A stretch of 64,000 nucleotides of DNA, taken from the NCBI GenBank assembly GCA_030425825.1, contig JAUHZY010000001.1, positions 902,834 through 966,833 on the forward strand. The letters are read 5' to 3'. This stretch comes from Alphaproteobacteria bacterium (GTDB lineage: Bacteria; Pseudomonadota; Alphaproteobacteria; JAUHZY01). The notes under the pieces are model-generated. The model worked only from the letters and a program-made list of their open reading frames with translations. It had not been told where the DNA came from and did not search any database. Below are positions 36,433 through 44,918 of the stretch, one piece after another; position 1 is the first letter of the stretch; the number at the start of each line of letters is the position of its first letter. The position numbers and the translations under genes are program-made.

Positions 36433-37362
36433 ATGAAACTGACAAGAAAAGTTCAAAAAATTCTCGGCTACTACGAAAGCGACAACCCAGGGACAAAAGC
36501 AAACCTGTCACGTATTTTGATGAGCGGCAAACTTGGTGGCACAGGCAGCCTTGTCATTCTGCCTGTCGATCAAGGGTTTGAACACGGACCAGCAAGAAGC
36601 TTTGCGAAAAACCCTGACGCTTACGATCCACAATACCACTTTCAACTTGCCCTTGATGGCGGCTGCTCTGCTTATGCTGCACCACTTGGTATGCTAGAAG
36701 CGGGTGCAGGTACTTTTGCTGGTGCCATTCCTTTAATTTTAAAAGTAAATAGCTCAAACAGCCTTTACAACAACAATCATGGACCAAACCAAGCTGTCAC
36801 AAGCTCTGTTCAAGAAGCTCTACGCCTTGGCTGTTCAGCAATCGGTCTGACTGTTTATCCTGGCTCTGAGAACTTTTTCGAAATGGCAGAAGAAGCCCGC
36901 GAACTGATTGAAGAAGCAAAAGCTTATGGCCTTGCTGCTGTTGTTTGGTCATATCCACGCGGTGATATGCTGTCAAAAGAAGGTGAAACAGCTGTTGATG
37001 TTTGCGCTTATGCCGCACACATGGCGGCCCTTCTTGGCGCGCACATTATCAAAGTAAAACCGCCAACAACACATATTGAACTTCCTGAAAACAAAAAAGT
37101 TTATACTGCAGAAAAAGTCCCAACATCGACAGTGACAGAATGTGTCCGTCATGTTGTTCAATCATGCTTTAACGGGCGTCGCCTTGTTGTCTTTTCTGGT
37201 GGCGCAGCTAAATCAACAGAAGATGTGTATGAAGAAGTTCGTGCGATTCGTGATGGCGGTGGAAACGGGTCAATTATTGGCAGAAATAGCTTCCAAAGAC
37301 CAAAAACAGAAGCCGTTGATCTTCTTGGAAATATCATCAAGATTTATCAAAACAAATCATAG
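36433..37362 (+). CDS. fbaB: Class I fructose-bisphosphate aldolase (DhnA/FbaB type)
   Basis: 309 residues, cytosolic TIM barrel. LVILPVDQGFEHGPARSF, GCSAYAAPLGMLE and AAVVWSYPRGDMLS are family marks; the Schiff-base Lys is in AHIIKVKPP; GGAAKSTEDVYEEVRA and GNGSIIGRNSFQRP bind phosphate. Cleaves fructose-1,6-bisphosphate or forms it in gluconeogenesis, feeding GlpX. AAGGAAATG 8-16 nt ahead of the ATG serves as Shine-Dalgarno. Second gene after the GmhB-like phosphatase, 48 nt spacing. Confidence 0.93.
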   Translation: MKLTRKVQKILGYYESDNPGTKANLSRILMSGKLGGTGSLVILPVDQGFEHGPARSFAKNPDAYDPQYHFQLALDGGCSAYAAPLGMLEAGAGTFAGAIPLILKVNSSNSLYNNNHGPNQAVTSSVQEALRLGCSAIGLTVYPGSENFFEMAEEARELIEEAKAYGLAAVVWSYPRGDMLSKEGETAVDVCAYAAHMAALLGAHIIKVKPPTTHIELPENKKVYTAEKVPTSTVTECVRHVVQSCFNGRRLVVFSGGAAKSTEDVYEEVRAIRDGGGNGSIIGRNSFQRPKTEAVDLLGNIIKIYQNKS

Positions 37363-37382
37363 CGTTTTCTTAAAAAGACTTG

Positions 37383-37412
37383 TTTCTGCGCACACCAAAT
37401 GGTGCGCAGAAA
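37383..37412 (+). other. Hairpin after the aldolase gene
   Basis: An 11-bp perfect stem (37383-37393 with 37402-37412), 8-nt loop, and no T-run after it. It could protect the 3' end of the mRNA or act with Rho. Not a classical terminator. Confidence 0.5.
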
Positions 37413-37477
37413 TATTCCAATAAGGCAACATATTGTGATTTTATTCATCTAAACGCAACTTTTTTTCAAAAAATGAA

Positions 37478-37507
37478 TTGACAGGTTTGGGGTAAATGCT
37501 CTATAAA
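37478..37507 (+). promoter_or_regulatory. Strong predicted promoter ahead of rfbA
   Basis: Perfect TTGACA (37478-37483), an 18-nt spacer and TATAAA (37502-37507). Transcription should start near 37514, about 100 nt before rfbA. Confidence 0.7.
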
Positions 37508-37513
37508 TAGAGA

Positions 37514-37579
37514 TAGATTTTTTATCGTCTTTTAGAGTTTCCTCCCTAAACTTGGGCCGCATTTGCGGCCCCTTTTTTA
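37514..37579 (+). ncRNA. Candidate small RNA or attenuator leader with anti-SD loop
   Basis: Between the strong promoter and the terminator lies a ~66-nt unit with no ORF. A 5-bp hairpin (TTTAG 37531-37535 with CTAAA 37546-37550) presents UUUCCUCC in a 10-nt loop, followed directly by a GC-rich terminator. Alphaproteobacterial small RNAs often have this architecture (CCUCC-type loops aimed at ribosome sites). It may instead be a cis-acting leader of rfbA, whose AGAGGA site could pair with the loop. Confidence 0.5.
37554..37579 (+). terminator. Rho-independent terminator ahead of rfbA
   Basis: A 7-bp all-GC stem (GGGCCGC 37554-37560 with GCGGCCC 37565-37571), a 4-nt loop and TTTTTT. It ends about 35 nt before the rfbA start. 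Confidence 0.88.
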
Positions 37580-37614
37580 TCAGAGGATTTCTGCCAACTG
37601 AAACAGAGGACCTT

Positions 37615-38475
37615 ATGAAAGGTATTATTCTAGCCGGCGGATCAGGCACACGCCTCTACCCAGTCACACAAGCGGTTTGCAAGCAACTTCTACCTGTTTA
37701 CGACAAACCTATGATTTACTACCCGCTGACAACATTAATGCTGGCAGGGATTAAAGATATTCTCATTATTACAACACCAGAAGATGCACAAATTTTCCCT
37801 GCCCTTCTCAAAGATGGATCACAATGGGGGATTTCAATCACTTACGCTGTACAAGAAAAACCTGAAGGCCTTGCACAAGCTTTTATCATTGGGAAAAACT
37901 TTGTTGGTAACGAAAAATCATGCCTCATTCTTGGTGATAACATTTTTTACGGTCACGGCCTCAGCCAAAACCTTCAGCGTGCAGCAAGTCTTAACGAAGG
38001 TGCCGTTGTTTTTGGCTATCAAGTTTCAGACCCTGAACGCTATGGTGTTGTTGCATTTGACGAAAGTGGACGTGCAAACTCGATTGAAGAGAAGCCTGCT
38101 CAACCTAAATCAAATTATGCTGTTACAGGTCTGTACTTCTATGACAACCAAGTTGTCGACATAGCCTCAAACATTCCACCATCACCAAGAGGTGAGCTGG
38201 AAATCACAGATGTAAACCGTGTTTATCTTGAACAAGGCCAGCTCAGCGTTGAAAAAATGGGGCGTGGCTATGCATGGTTGGACACAGGAACTCATGATTC
38301 ATTAACAGAAGCATCAACATTTGTTCAAACTGTTGAGAAACGACAAGGTCTTAAAATTGCTTGTCCAGAAGAGATCGCTTATCGTATGGGATATATTAAT
38401 CAAGAGCAGTTGATGAAGCTAGCAGGCCCTCTTGAGAAAAGCGGATATGGCACATACCTAAAAAGCATTGCTTAA
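37615..38475 (+). CDS. rfbA: Glucose-1-phosphate thymidylyltransferase
   Basis: Makes dTDP-glucose from dTTP and glucose-1-phosphate, the first step toward dTDP-rhamnose and other deoxysugars. Nucleotide site [31 protein letters not shown] (residues 8-38) is split by a conserved Arg; then [29 protein letters not shown] and [10 protein letters not shown]. 286 aa, normal. ATG 37615 has AGAGGA ahead; an upstream frame to 37552 runs through the terminator and is rejected. No rfbB, C or D lies in the window, so the pathway is completed elsewhere. Confidence 0.95.
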   Translation: MKGIILAGGSGTRLYPVTQAVCKQLLPVYDKPMIYYPLTTLMLAGIKDILIITTPEDAQIFPALLKDGSQWGISITYAVQEKPEGLAQAFIIGKNFVGNEKSCLILGDNIFYGHGLSQNLQRAASLNEGAVVFGYQVSDPERYGVVAFDESGRANSIEEKPAQPKSNYAVTGLYFYDNQVVDIASNIPPSPRGELEITDVNRVYLEQGQLSVEKMGRGYAWLDTGTHDSLTEASTFVQTVEKRQGLKIACPEEIAYRMGYINQEQLMKLAGPLEKSGYGTYLKSIA

Positions 38476-38497
38476 GAATTCTATAAGTATTAAAGCA

Positions 38498-39991
38498 TTA
38501 GTATTCTAAAAATACTTCCACACGCTTCTTGTTGTCGCCTGCACGGCTGAGGACATTCACCCCGCCCTCAGGAACAACATCTTGGTGTGCAGCAAGAATT
38601 GTTATCTTTTCTTCACCAATCCCCATTTGACGCATTTGATTTGCAACGATCTCAGCCAACCTCAAAGAAGGCGCAACAGAACGACGAAAACGCTCATGCG
38701 GGTCACCAGGAAACTTAACACGCTCTGTATCGCCTATATCTCCTATAAGACGAAGAGCCCCACCTTGCTTGCGATAAATATCTGCAATATCTTGCAGGAC
38801 CCTAAAATCTTGTTCATCCAAAACATCTGCATGAGGCGGAAAATAAATTGTTGCAATGTGAATTGCCTGCCGATCAGAAGACTGCGAGTATGCACGGCCT
38901 TTATCAAGGCCATGAAGCGCAGGCGAGTTCACCCGAGGCAAAACTTGCTGCGCACCTGCTGTGTTAGGCATTCTGTTCGTTGTCATTTTACGGTCATAAC
39001 GCACAACATTATCAGATGATGCAGAAAGCTGTTTTGTGGGGACATCATAATGAGATTTCTTTTCTTGATTAGTTTTCTGTCTCTTTTCTTCTTCTGTTAA
39101 TCCCAAACGGTCCATCACACGGTTAAAAAAGCCTGTTGTCTTTTTTCCTTGATACTCTGCAGGAGCTGGAGGGTTAGACTTCATATGATCACTCAGTGTT
39201 GTATATTGCTTTGGATTCACTTGCTTATAACGTTCAACATAGGGATTATTCTGAATATACAGCTGCTCAGGGGCCGGCCTTAACTTCATATTGCGATCCA
39301 ATATCTCACTTCTTGGGTGACCAGAAGAAGCGTATCCGTATTCAGGTTCATTACCTTGAAGCGCAAGAGTTGCAACTTCAGGCTCTCCTATCACGAGCTG
39401 AGATGGAAGTTGTTGAGGTAGAGGATGATTAGAATAGCCACTGTCATAAGGTTCAATCGCGTCTGCTTGAAGAATCAAAGGGCAACGGTCTACAGACGGT
39501 TGAGGACAAAAGTTTCTAGAAGGGTAAAGTTGACGAGAGTGATAAGGTGTCCCAGGCTTTCCAGGCTCAGGATACCAATCCCATGGTGCAACAGGTGCTG
39601 GAATGGCTTGAATGCCAACATTACCCTGCCCCATCGCGTTTGTCCCGAGAGAGTTTGGCGGCCTATTATAGCGACCTGATCGCGGACCAACGCCCATCAA
39701 GTATGTTGTTTCTTGCGTTTTTGGCTGACGCTGCTTAAAAAGATCACGAATACGCCAAGCAGTTGTCACGGTTGCAGGTCGTGGGGTCGGAGCACTTCCG
39801 ACAGAGGGAAAATCATCCAATGCCACAGCTGGCATACTATTGTTTTTAGGAGGAGCCTTCTTAGGCTTTTCTTCTCGCTGTACAAAATTCTCTTCAATCT
39901 CATCTAAGCCATCTGCAAAGACAAAGTCTGGTTGAATTCCCACAAAAAGAATCATCAAAAAGAGAAATAGAAACTTTTTAGTCATGCTCAT
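38498..39991 (-). CDS. Secreted OmpA-domain protein with long Pro-rich linker
   Basis: 497 residues. Signal peptide (KKFLFLFLMILFVG ... VFADG, cleavage near residue 27), then about 350 residues of low-complexity Pro/Gln/Asn/Tyr-rich sequence, then a C-terminal OmpA/MotB-like domain (about 380-497). That domain has IATIYFPPHADVLDEQDFRVLQDIA, RLAEIVANQMRQMGIGEEKIT and AGDNKKRVEVFLEY. Such domains hold peptidoglycan non-covalently in the periplasm. No membrane barrel is visible. Divergent from phaC. Partner unknown; a peptidoglycan-tethered periplasmic role is inferred. Confidence 0.82.
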   Translation of the reverse strand: MSMTKKFLFLFLMILFVGIQPDFVFADGLDEIEENFVQREEKPKKAPPKNNSMPAVALDDFPSVGSAPTPRPATVTTAWRIRDLFKQRQPKTQETTYLMGVGPRSGRYNRPPNSLGTNAMGQGNVGIQAIPAPVAPWDWYPEPGKPGTPYHSRQLYPSRNFCPQPSVDRCPLILQADAIEPYDSGYSNHPLPQQLPSQLVIGEPEVATLALQGNEPEYGYASSGHPRSEILDRNMKLRPAPEQLYIQNNPYVERYKQVNPKQYTTLSDHMKSNPPAPAEYQGKKTTGFFNRVMDRLGLTEEEKRQKTNQEKKSHYDVPTKQLSASSDNVVRYDRKMTTNRMPNTAGAQQVLPRVNSPALHGLDKGRAYSQSSDRQAIHIATIYFPPHADVLDEQDFRVLQDIADIYRKQGGALRLIGDIGDTERVKFPGDPHERFRRSVAPSLRLAEIVANQMRQMGIGEEKITILAAHQDVVPEGGVNVLSRAGDNKKRVEVFLEY

Positions 39992-40023
39992 CGCTTACGA
40001 ACCTATAAAAAACGCTTTTGACA

Positions 40024-40052
40024 TTGCGACCATCAGGGAAGACGCCTACAAT
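40024..40052 (+). promoter_or_regulatory. phaC: Predicted phaC promoter
   Basis: TTGCGA (40024-40029), a 17-nt spacer and TACAAT (40047-40052, 5/6). The leader is about 42 nt. It supports ATG 40101 over an upstream frame. Confidence 0.45.
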
Positions 40053-40100
40053 ACTTGTAAACAGTTTCTATTAACTTGTCCACGTTTAGAGGGGGTAACA

Positions 40101-41879
40101 ATGACAAGTAACACAAAAAAAACACCAAATGATAACAATGAATTCACTGAGAAATTCGAATCGATTATTGATCAAAGCCAAAATATTCTCAAGAATTTTA
40201 TAGAAAAACAAGGCAGTGCTGCAACGGGATCCCCTGACCCACTGAATCTTGCGAATGCTTTTTCACACTACCTGTCAAACATTGCGATGAATCCTGCTAA
40301 GTTTATGGAAACACAATGTGAGTTCTGGAAAGACTATATGGATATGTGGCAAAATTCTATCAGTCGCTTTTTAGGACAAGAGCAAGCTCCTTTTATTCAA
40401 TCAGAGCGGGGTGATCGCCGTTTCAGTGATGAGGGATGGGACGAGGTTTTTATTTTTGACTTTATCAAACAATCCTACCTTATAACAGCAAAGCACCTAC
40501 GAAAGGCGTCACTAGAAACAGAAGGCCTTGATGAAAAAGAAGCGCAAAAGGTGTCGTTCTATACACAACAGCTTATCGATGCGATATCGCCAACCAATTT
40601 TGTTATGACCAACCCTGCCGTCTTAAAAAAGACGATGGAAACTGGTGGTGAGAACCTAATGAAAGGCCTTCAAAACCTCCTGGATGATGTTGAAAAAGGC
40701 AAAGTTAAAATGGCTGATGAAAAAGCTTTTAAGGTTGGTGAAACGCTTGCCATTACACCTGGAAAGGTTGTTTTTCAAAACGACCTACTTCAACTTATTC
40801 AATACGAACCCACAACAAAAAAGGTGAACAAAACACCTCTTTTAATTGCACCACCTTGGATTAACAAGTTTTATATTCTTGACCTTCAGCCAAAAAATTC
40901 TTTCGTTAAGTACGCTGTGGATCAAGGTAATACAACATTTATGATTTCATGGAAAAATCCTGATGAAAAAATTGGTCGCGAAACAAAATTCGAAGATTAT
41001 TTTTTCAAAGGTCTTTCAGAAGCCCTTGATGCTGTCGCAAAAGCAACAGGAGAAAAGCAAGCCAACGTTATTGGATACTGTATTGGTGGAACAATGCTTT
41101 CTGCTGGCCTTGCATATATGCAAGCAAAAAAAGACACGCGCGTCAAAAGTGCGACATTCTTTACAACACTCACAGACTTTTCTGACCCTGGTGATTTAGG
41201 CGTCTTTGTTGATGAAGAACAAATCAGCGCACTAGAAAACAAAATGGAAGAAAAAGGCTTCTTGCCAGGGCAAGAAATGGCAACAACTTTCAACATGTTG
41301 CGCTCTAACGATTTAATTTGGTCTTTTGTCGTAAACAACTACTTGATGGGAGAACAACCTTTTCCATTTGATCTTTTATACTGGAACTCGGACTCAACAA
41401 ACCTTCCTTGTGCAATGCACAGCTTCTATTTACGCAAAATGTATTTAGAGAATAAGCTTGTAGAAAAAGGAGGCATTAAGTTCAAAGACACGCCTATTGA
41501 CCTTACAACCGTTAAAACACCGTCTTTCTTTATTTCTACGCGTGAAGATCATATCGCACCCTGGCGTACAACCTATGCAACAACACAAATGTTCAAAGGC
41601 CCTATTAAATTTGTCCTCAGTGGGTCAGGGCATATTGCTGGCATTATCAATCCACCAGAAAAAAACAAGTACGGCTACATGACCAACGACAAACTTGGGA
41701 AAACGCCTGACGAATATCTCAAAGGCGCGAAAGAACATGAAGGTTCATGGTGGGGACACTGGTCTGCATGGCTAGAAAAAGAGCAAGGTGGCGGCAAAGT
41801 TGATGCCAGAAAGCCTGGCGGCGGCAAGCTCAAAGCGATTGAAGATGCACCAGGCAGCTATGTAAAAGAATCTATCTAG
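40101..41879 (+). CDS. phaC: Class I polyhydroxyalkanoate synthase
   Basis: Polymerises (R)-3-hydroxyacyl-CoA into storage polyester on granule surfaces. 592 residues, the class I size. Lipase-like box GYCIGG with catalytic Cys327; Asp in STREDHIAPW and His in GSGHIAGIINPP complete the triad. N-terminal PhaC domain LSNIAMNPAKFMETQCEFWKDYMDMWQ is typical. ATG 40101 has a strong GAGGGGGT site; the frame back to 39984 overlaps the divergent gene and the promoter. No phaA, phaB, phaR or phasin gene is adjacent. The stop shares CTAG with convergent cutA. Confidence 0.96.
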   Translation: MTSNTKKTPNDNNEFTEKFESIIDQSQNILKNFIEKQGSAATGSPDPLNLANAFSHYLSNIAMNPAKFMETQCEFWKDYMDMWQNSISRFLGQEQAPFIQSERGDRRFSDEGWDEVFIFDFIKQSYLITAKHLRKASLETEGLDEKEAQKVSFYTQQLIDAISPTNFVMTNPAVLKKTMETGGENLMKGLQNLLDDVEKGKVKMADEKAFKVGETLAITPGKVVFQNDLLQLIQYEPTTKKVNKTPLLIAPPWINKFYILDLQPKNSFVKYAVDQGNTTFMISWKNPDEKIGRETKFEDYFFKGLSEALDAVAKATGEKQANVIGYCIGGTMLSAGLAYMQAKKDTRVKSATFFTTLTDFSDPGDLGVFVDEEQISALENKMEEKGFLPGQEMATTFNMLRSNDLIWSFVVNNYLMGEQPFPFDLLYWNSDSTNLPCAMHSFYLRKMYLENKLVEKGGIKFKDTPIDLTTVKTPSFFISTREDHIAPWRTTYATTQMFKGPIKFVLSGSGHIAGIINPPEKNKYGYMTNDKLGKTPDEYLKGAKEHEGSWWGHWSAWLEKEQGGGKVDARKPGGGKLKAIEDAPGSYVKESI

Positions 41880-42205
41880 CAATCAAGAGTTCTTGAAATC
41901 CATTCGAAGTAAGCATCATTCGCTGATGCATTATCAATGTGAATAATGCACGGTGTTTCATATGGATGTTCTTGCATAATAAAAAGCTCAAGAGCTTTCT
42001 TTTGACTGATGAGCGTTTTAATCAACAAAACAACCTCGTCTGCCTGCTCAATCTCTCCCTGCCATTCATATACTGATGTCATGCCTTCTATGATATTGAC
42101 ACATCCTGCAAGCTTCTTTTGAATGAGATTTTTGGCTATCTTCTCAGCGACATCTTTTGTCGGACAAGGAACGTATAATAGTAAGAAGGGCTGCACTTTA
42201 TCCAT
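41876..42205 (-). CDS. cutA: Divalent cation tolerance protein CutA
   Basis: 109 residues, the trimeric CutA1 fold. LLLYVPCPTKDVAEKIAKNLIQKKLAGCVNI, SVYEWQGEIEQADEVVLLIKT and EHPYETPCIIHI are the family blocks. Linked to metal tolerance in E. coli; the molecular role is uncertain. Last gene of rodA-der-mlaA-mlaC-cutA, overlapping mlaC by 8 nt. Confidence 0.93.
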   Translation of the reverse strand: MDKVQPFLLLYVPCPTKDVAEKIAKNLIQKKLAGCVNIIEGMTSVYEWQGEIEQADEVVLLIKTLISQKKALELFIMQEHPYETPCIIHIDNASANDAYFEWISRTLDC

Positions 42206-42803
42206 TAACCGTTTGTGCTTTTTCCTTTAACAAATCAATTAATGCGCTTATGTTTCCCCCGTTCTTCTGAATAATAGAAGAAAACTCTGAGCGCTGAGAA
42301 ACAATCATACTAACCCCTTCAATAATAACATCTGTCACCTTGAACTCGCCACTTTTCTTAGAAAGCCGCCAATCAATTCGCACAGGGTTATTAAGCTTTT
42401 CTGACTTAATCATTGTTGCAACAAGAACATCGTCGCCTTTCAATACTTTAGAGGCTACGATTTGGTAAGAAGCTGTGGGATATTCAGAAAAACGAATCGT
42501 ATAACTTGCTTTGATAAAGTTATTAAATGCAGAGATATATTCCTCTCTTTTCGATTCATCTAGCTGGCGCCAATAGCGCCCTAATGCAAGCTTGCCCATA
42601 CGGTTCATGTTAAAATGATTTCTTAAAGCTTCATCAAATTTATCAGAACGCTTTGCATAAGAGGACGCAGGGTTGGTTAACGCTGTGATATATTTTTTTC
42701 CTATAGCATCAACATATGATTCTGCGGAAAGGTCTCGCTCTGCAAGCGCTGTCGTTGAAAAAGCAAAAAGTGCAAAAACAAAAAATAATCTATAAGCCAA
42801 CAA
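42198..42803 (-). CDS. mlaC: Phospholipid-binding periplasmic protein MlaC
   Basis: 201 residues: signal peptide (LFFVFALFAFSTTALAERD), then the MlaC/Ttg2D domain with FNMNRMGKLALGRYWRQLDESKREEYISAFNNFI and VTDVIIEGVSMIVSQRSEFSSII. Carries phospholipid between outer-membrane MlaA and the MlaFEDB ABC transporter. The ATG frame to 42899 lies inside mlaA; TTG 42803 has GAGGAG 6 nt ahead and follows the mlaA stop by 19 nt, so it is chosen (TTG 42800 is equally possible). mlaFEDB is not in the window. Confidence 0.88.
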   Translation of the reverse strand: MLAYRLFFVFALFAFSTTALAERDLSAESYVDAIGKKYITALTNPASSYAKRSDKFDEALRNHFNMNRMGKLALGRYWRQLDESKREEYISAFNNFIKASYTIRFSEYPTASYQIVASKVLKGDDVLVATMIKSEKLNNPVRIDWRLSKKSGEFKVTDVIIEGVSMIVSQRSEFSSIIQKNGGNISALIDLLKEKAQTVNG

Positions 42804-42822
42804 AATATACTCCTCAGTATTT

Positions 42823-43575
42823 TCACCTTGAAAGTCTATTTTTGACAGCACCTTCACGATTTTGCAAGTAAAAGCTTCTGATTGAAGCATAGTAATCAAT
42901 TGATGTTTCTTTCATTTTGTCCAGCATACCAACTTGACGAGAATAAAAATCAACTGTTCCCAACCCAAACAAACGACCAGAATAGTTTGCATCAATATGA
43001 TTATACAAACCCACAGAAGAATCAACACCACCAGCTAAACGATCACGCAAAGTTGACGGCCCTAAAATTGGCAAAACAATATAGGGGCCAGCCTCAACAC
43101 CGTAATACCCAAGTGTTTGACCAAAATCCTCATCATGTTTTGGCAAGCCAATTTCACTTGCAACATCAAAAATGCCACCAAGACCAATGGTTGAATTAAC
43201 AAAAAAACGACCAAATGATTCGTCTGTTTTTTTGATGTCTCCTTGCAGAAGAGCATTGAGAATTGTAATTGGTGTCATAATATTTTGTGTGACATTACGA
43301 ACTGTGCTCTGAAAAAAGCCAGGCGTGTAATCTTTATAAAATATAGAAACTGGACGGAGAAGATACACATGAACCATGTCATTAAAGTCAAAGAAAAGTC
43401 GGTTCATTCCTTCTAAAGGGTCATACACCTCAACATATGCCTCTTCGCCCTCTTCATTCGCACCATAGTCAATATCAACAAACTTAATTTCATCAAGCTT
43501 CACATCCTGCGCATGAACATATCTTGGCAGGGAAAGAGTAATGATGAAGGCAATTACAAAAAAGTACTTTGTCAT
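42823..43575 (-). CDS. mlaA: MlaA (VacJ) outer-membrane phospholipid-removal protein
   Basis: 250 residues. YDPLEGMNRLFFDFNDMVHVYLLRPV, NALLQGDIKKTDESFGRFFVNSTIGLGGIFDVA, LPKHDEDFGQTLGYYGVEAGPYIVLPILGPSTLRD and VDFYSRQVGMLDKMKETSIDYYASIRSFYLQ mark MlaA. In E. coli it is a lipoprotein with a donut-shaped pore in the outer-membrane inner leaflet. Here the leader (ITLSLPRYVHAQD) has no lipobox Cys and looks like a signal peptidase I site. Overlaps der by 4 nt; mlaC follows. Confidence 0.93.
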   Translation of the reverse strand: MTKYFFVIAFIITLSLPRYVHAQDVKLDEIKFVDIDYGANEEGEEAYVEVYDPLEGMNRLFFDFNDMVHVYLLRPVSIFYKDYTPGFFQSTVRNVTQNIMTPITILNALLQGDIKKTDESFGRFFVNSTIGLGGIFDVASEIGLPKHDEDFGQTLGYYGVEAGPYIVLPILGPSTLRDRLAGGVDSSVGLYNHIDANYSGRLFGLGTVDFYSRQVGMLDKMKETSIDYYASIRSFYLQNREGAVKNRLSR

Positions 43576-44918
43576 TTTTCGTTCTCTGCATAAGGGTTTT
43601 TACCACTTTTGAACAATAACCTTACTGGAACTCCTGGAAAAGAAAAAACCTCTCTAAGGCGAGCGATTAAATAGCGCCTGTAGGATTCTGGCACATCCTT
43701 CGATTTATTACAGAAAACCACAAATGTTGGTGGGCGCGTCTTAATTTGAGTCATAAACTTAAGTTTCAAGCGACGACCTGAAACCAAAGGCGGTGGGTGT
43801 GCCTCGACACAAGACTCAAGAAAGTCGTTTAGTTTTGATGTTGAAATGCGCTTATTCCAAACATCATAGGCATCAAAAACAGCATGCATGATTTTATCAA
43901 AATTTTTATCTTTTGCTGCTGAAATGGGACAAAATGAGACGCCCCGCAACTGTGGTAAGGCATAGTCCAAATCCTCTGAAAGTTCTTTAAGCCTCTCTTT
44001 TTTCTTTTTAACAAGATCCCATTTATTGGCAACAACGACCATTGTTCTTCCCTCTTTGTGAACAAGGTCTGCAAGCGTTAAGTCTTGCTTTTCAAAGCCT
44101 AAAGTCGCATCGATAATAAGCAAGACAACATGTGCGAATTGAATTGATCTCAAACTATCCCCAACAGACAGTTTTTCTAATTTTTCTTTGACGCGTGCTT
44201 TTTTACGCATTCCAGCCGTATCAACCAATTTAATATCACGACCTTCGTATTGCCACTTTACAGCAATTGCATCACGTGTTGTACCAGCTTCAGCGCCAGT
44301 TAAAACACGATTTTCACCAACAAAGGCATTCGTCAATGTCGATTTTCCAGCATTAGGCCTTCCTGCGATCACCAGTTGAATCAAATCATCTGGGCGATCC
44401 TCTTTATGCTTATTTTTCTTAATATGAGGCGTTAATGCATTGAATAAATCTGTCATTCCCAAGCCATGCTCAGAAGAAATGGCAATGACCTCATCAAAGC
44501 CAAGTTGATAAGACTCGGCATAAACATCTGCTTCTGTTAATGCTTCACATTTATTGGCAATAATAATGATTTCTTTTTCCTGGCGACGCAACCACGCAGC
44601 ATAATGTTTATCAATAGGTGTTACGCCAGTTTTTGCGTCATAGATAAAAAGCACTAGATCTGACTCAAAAACGGCTTGCTCTGTTTGCTCTTGCATCCTT
44701 GCATCTAACGAACGCTTATCTGACGGATCTTCAAGCCCAGCAGTATCAATCAACGTAAAGCGATGCGAAGAAAGCTTAGCCTCTCCTTCACGTCGATCGC
44801 GCGTCACACCTGGGCGATCATCAACCAGAGCAATTTTTTTTCCAACAAGCCTATTAAATAATGTTGATTTTCCTACGTTAGGGCGACCAACAACGGCAAC
44901 TTTAAAAGTCATTTTCAT
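43572..44918 (-). CDS. der: Ribosome biogenesis GTPase Der (EngA)
   Basis: 448 residues with two GTPase domains in tandem, unique to Der: first GRPNVGKSTLFNRL, DTAGLED and NKCE; second GRPNAGKSTLTNAF, DTAGMRKKARV and NKWD. A C-terminal KH-like domain follows (ESCVEAHPPPLVSGRRLKLKFMTQ, PTFVVFCN). Needed for 50S assembly. 4-nt overlaps with rodA and mlaA. Confidence 0.96.
   Translation of the reverse strand: MKMTFKVAVVGRPNVGKSTLFNRLVGKKIALVDDRPGVTRDRREGEAKLSSHRFTLIDTAGLEDPSDKRSLDARMQEQTEQAVFESDLVLFIYDAKTGVTPIDKHYAAWLRRQEKEIIIIANKCEALTEADVYAESYQLGFDEVIAISSEHGLGMTDLFNALTPHIKKNKHKEDRPDDLIQLVIAGRPNAGKSTLTNAFVGENRVLTGAEAGTTRDAIAVKWQYEGRDIKLVDTAGMRKKARVKEKLEKLSVGDSLRSIQFAHVVLLIIDATLGFEKQDLTLADLVHKEGRTMVVVANKWDLVKKKKERLKELSEDLDYALPQLRGVSFCPISAAKDKNFDKIMHAVFDAYDVWNKRISTSKLNDFLESCVEAHPPPLVSGRRLKLKFMTQIKTRPPTFVVFCNKSKDVPESYRRYLIARLREVFSFPGVPVRLLFKSGKNPYAENEK

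Noticed and set aside
37383-37412. Strong hairpin after the aldolase as a terminator
   Set aside because: No T-run follows, so it is listed only as a structure.
37552-37614. N-terminal extension of rfbA
   Set aside because: It reads through the terminator hairpin; ATG 37615 has the Shine-Dalgarno and the family start MKGIILAGG.
39984-40100. N-terminal extension of phaC
   Set aside because: It overlaps the divergent OmpA-domain gene and the predicted promoter; ATG 40101 has a strong ribosome site.
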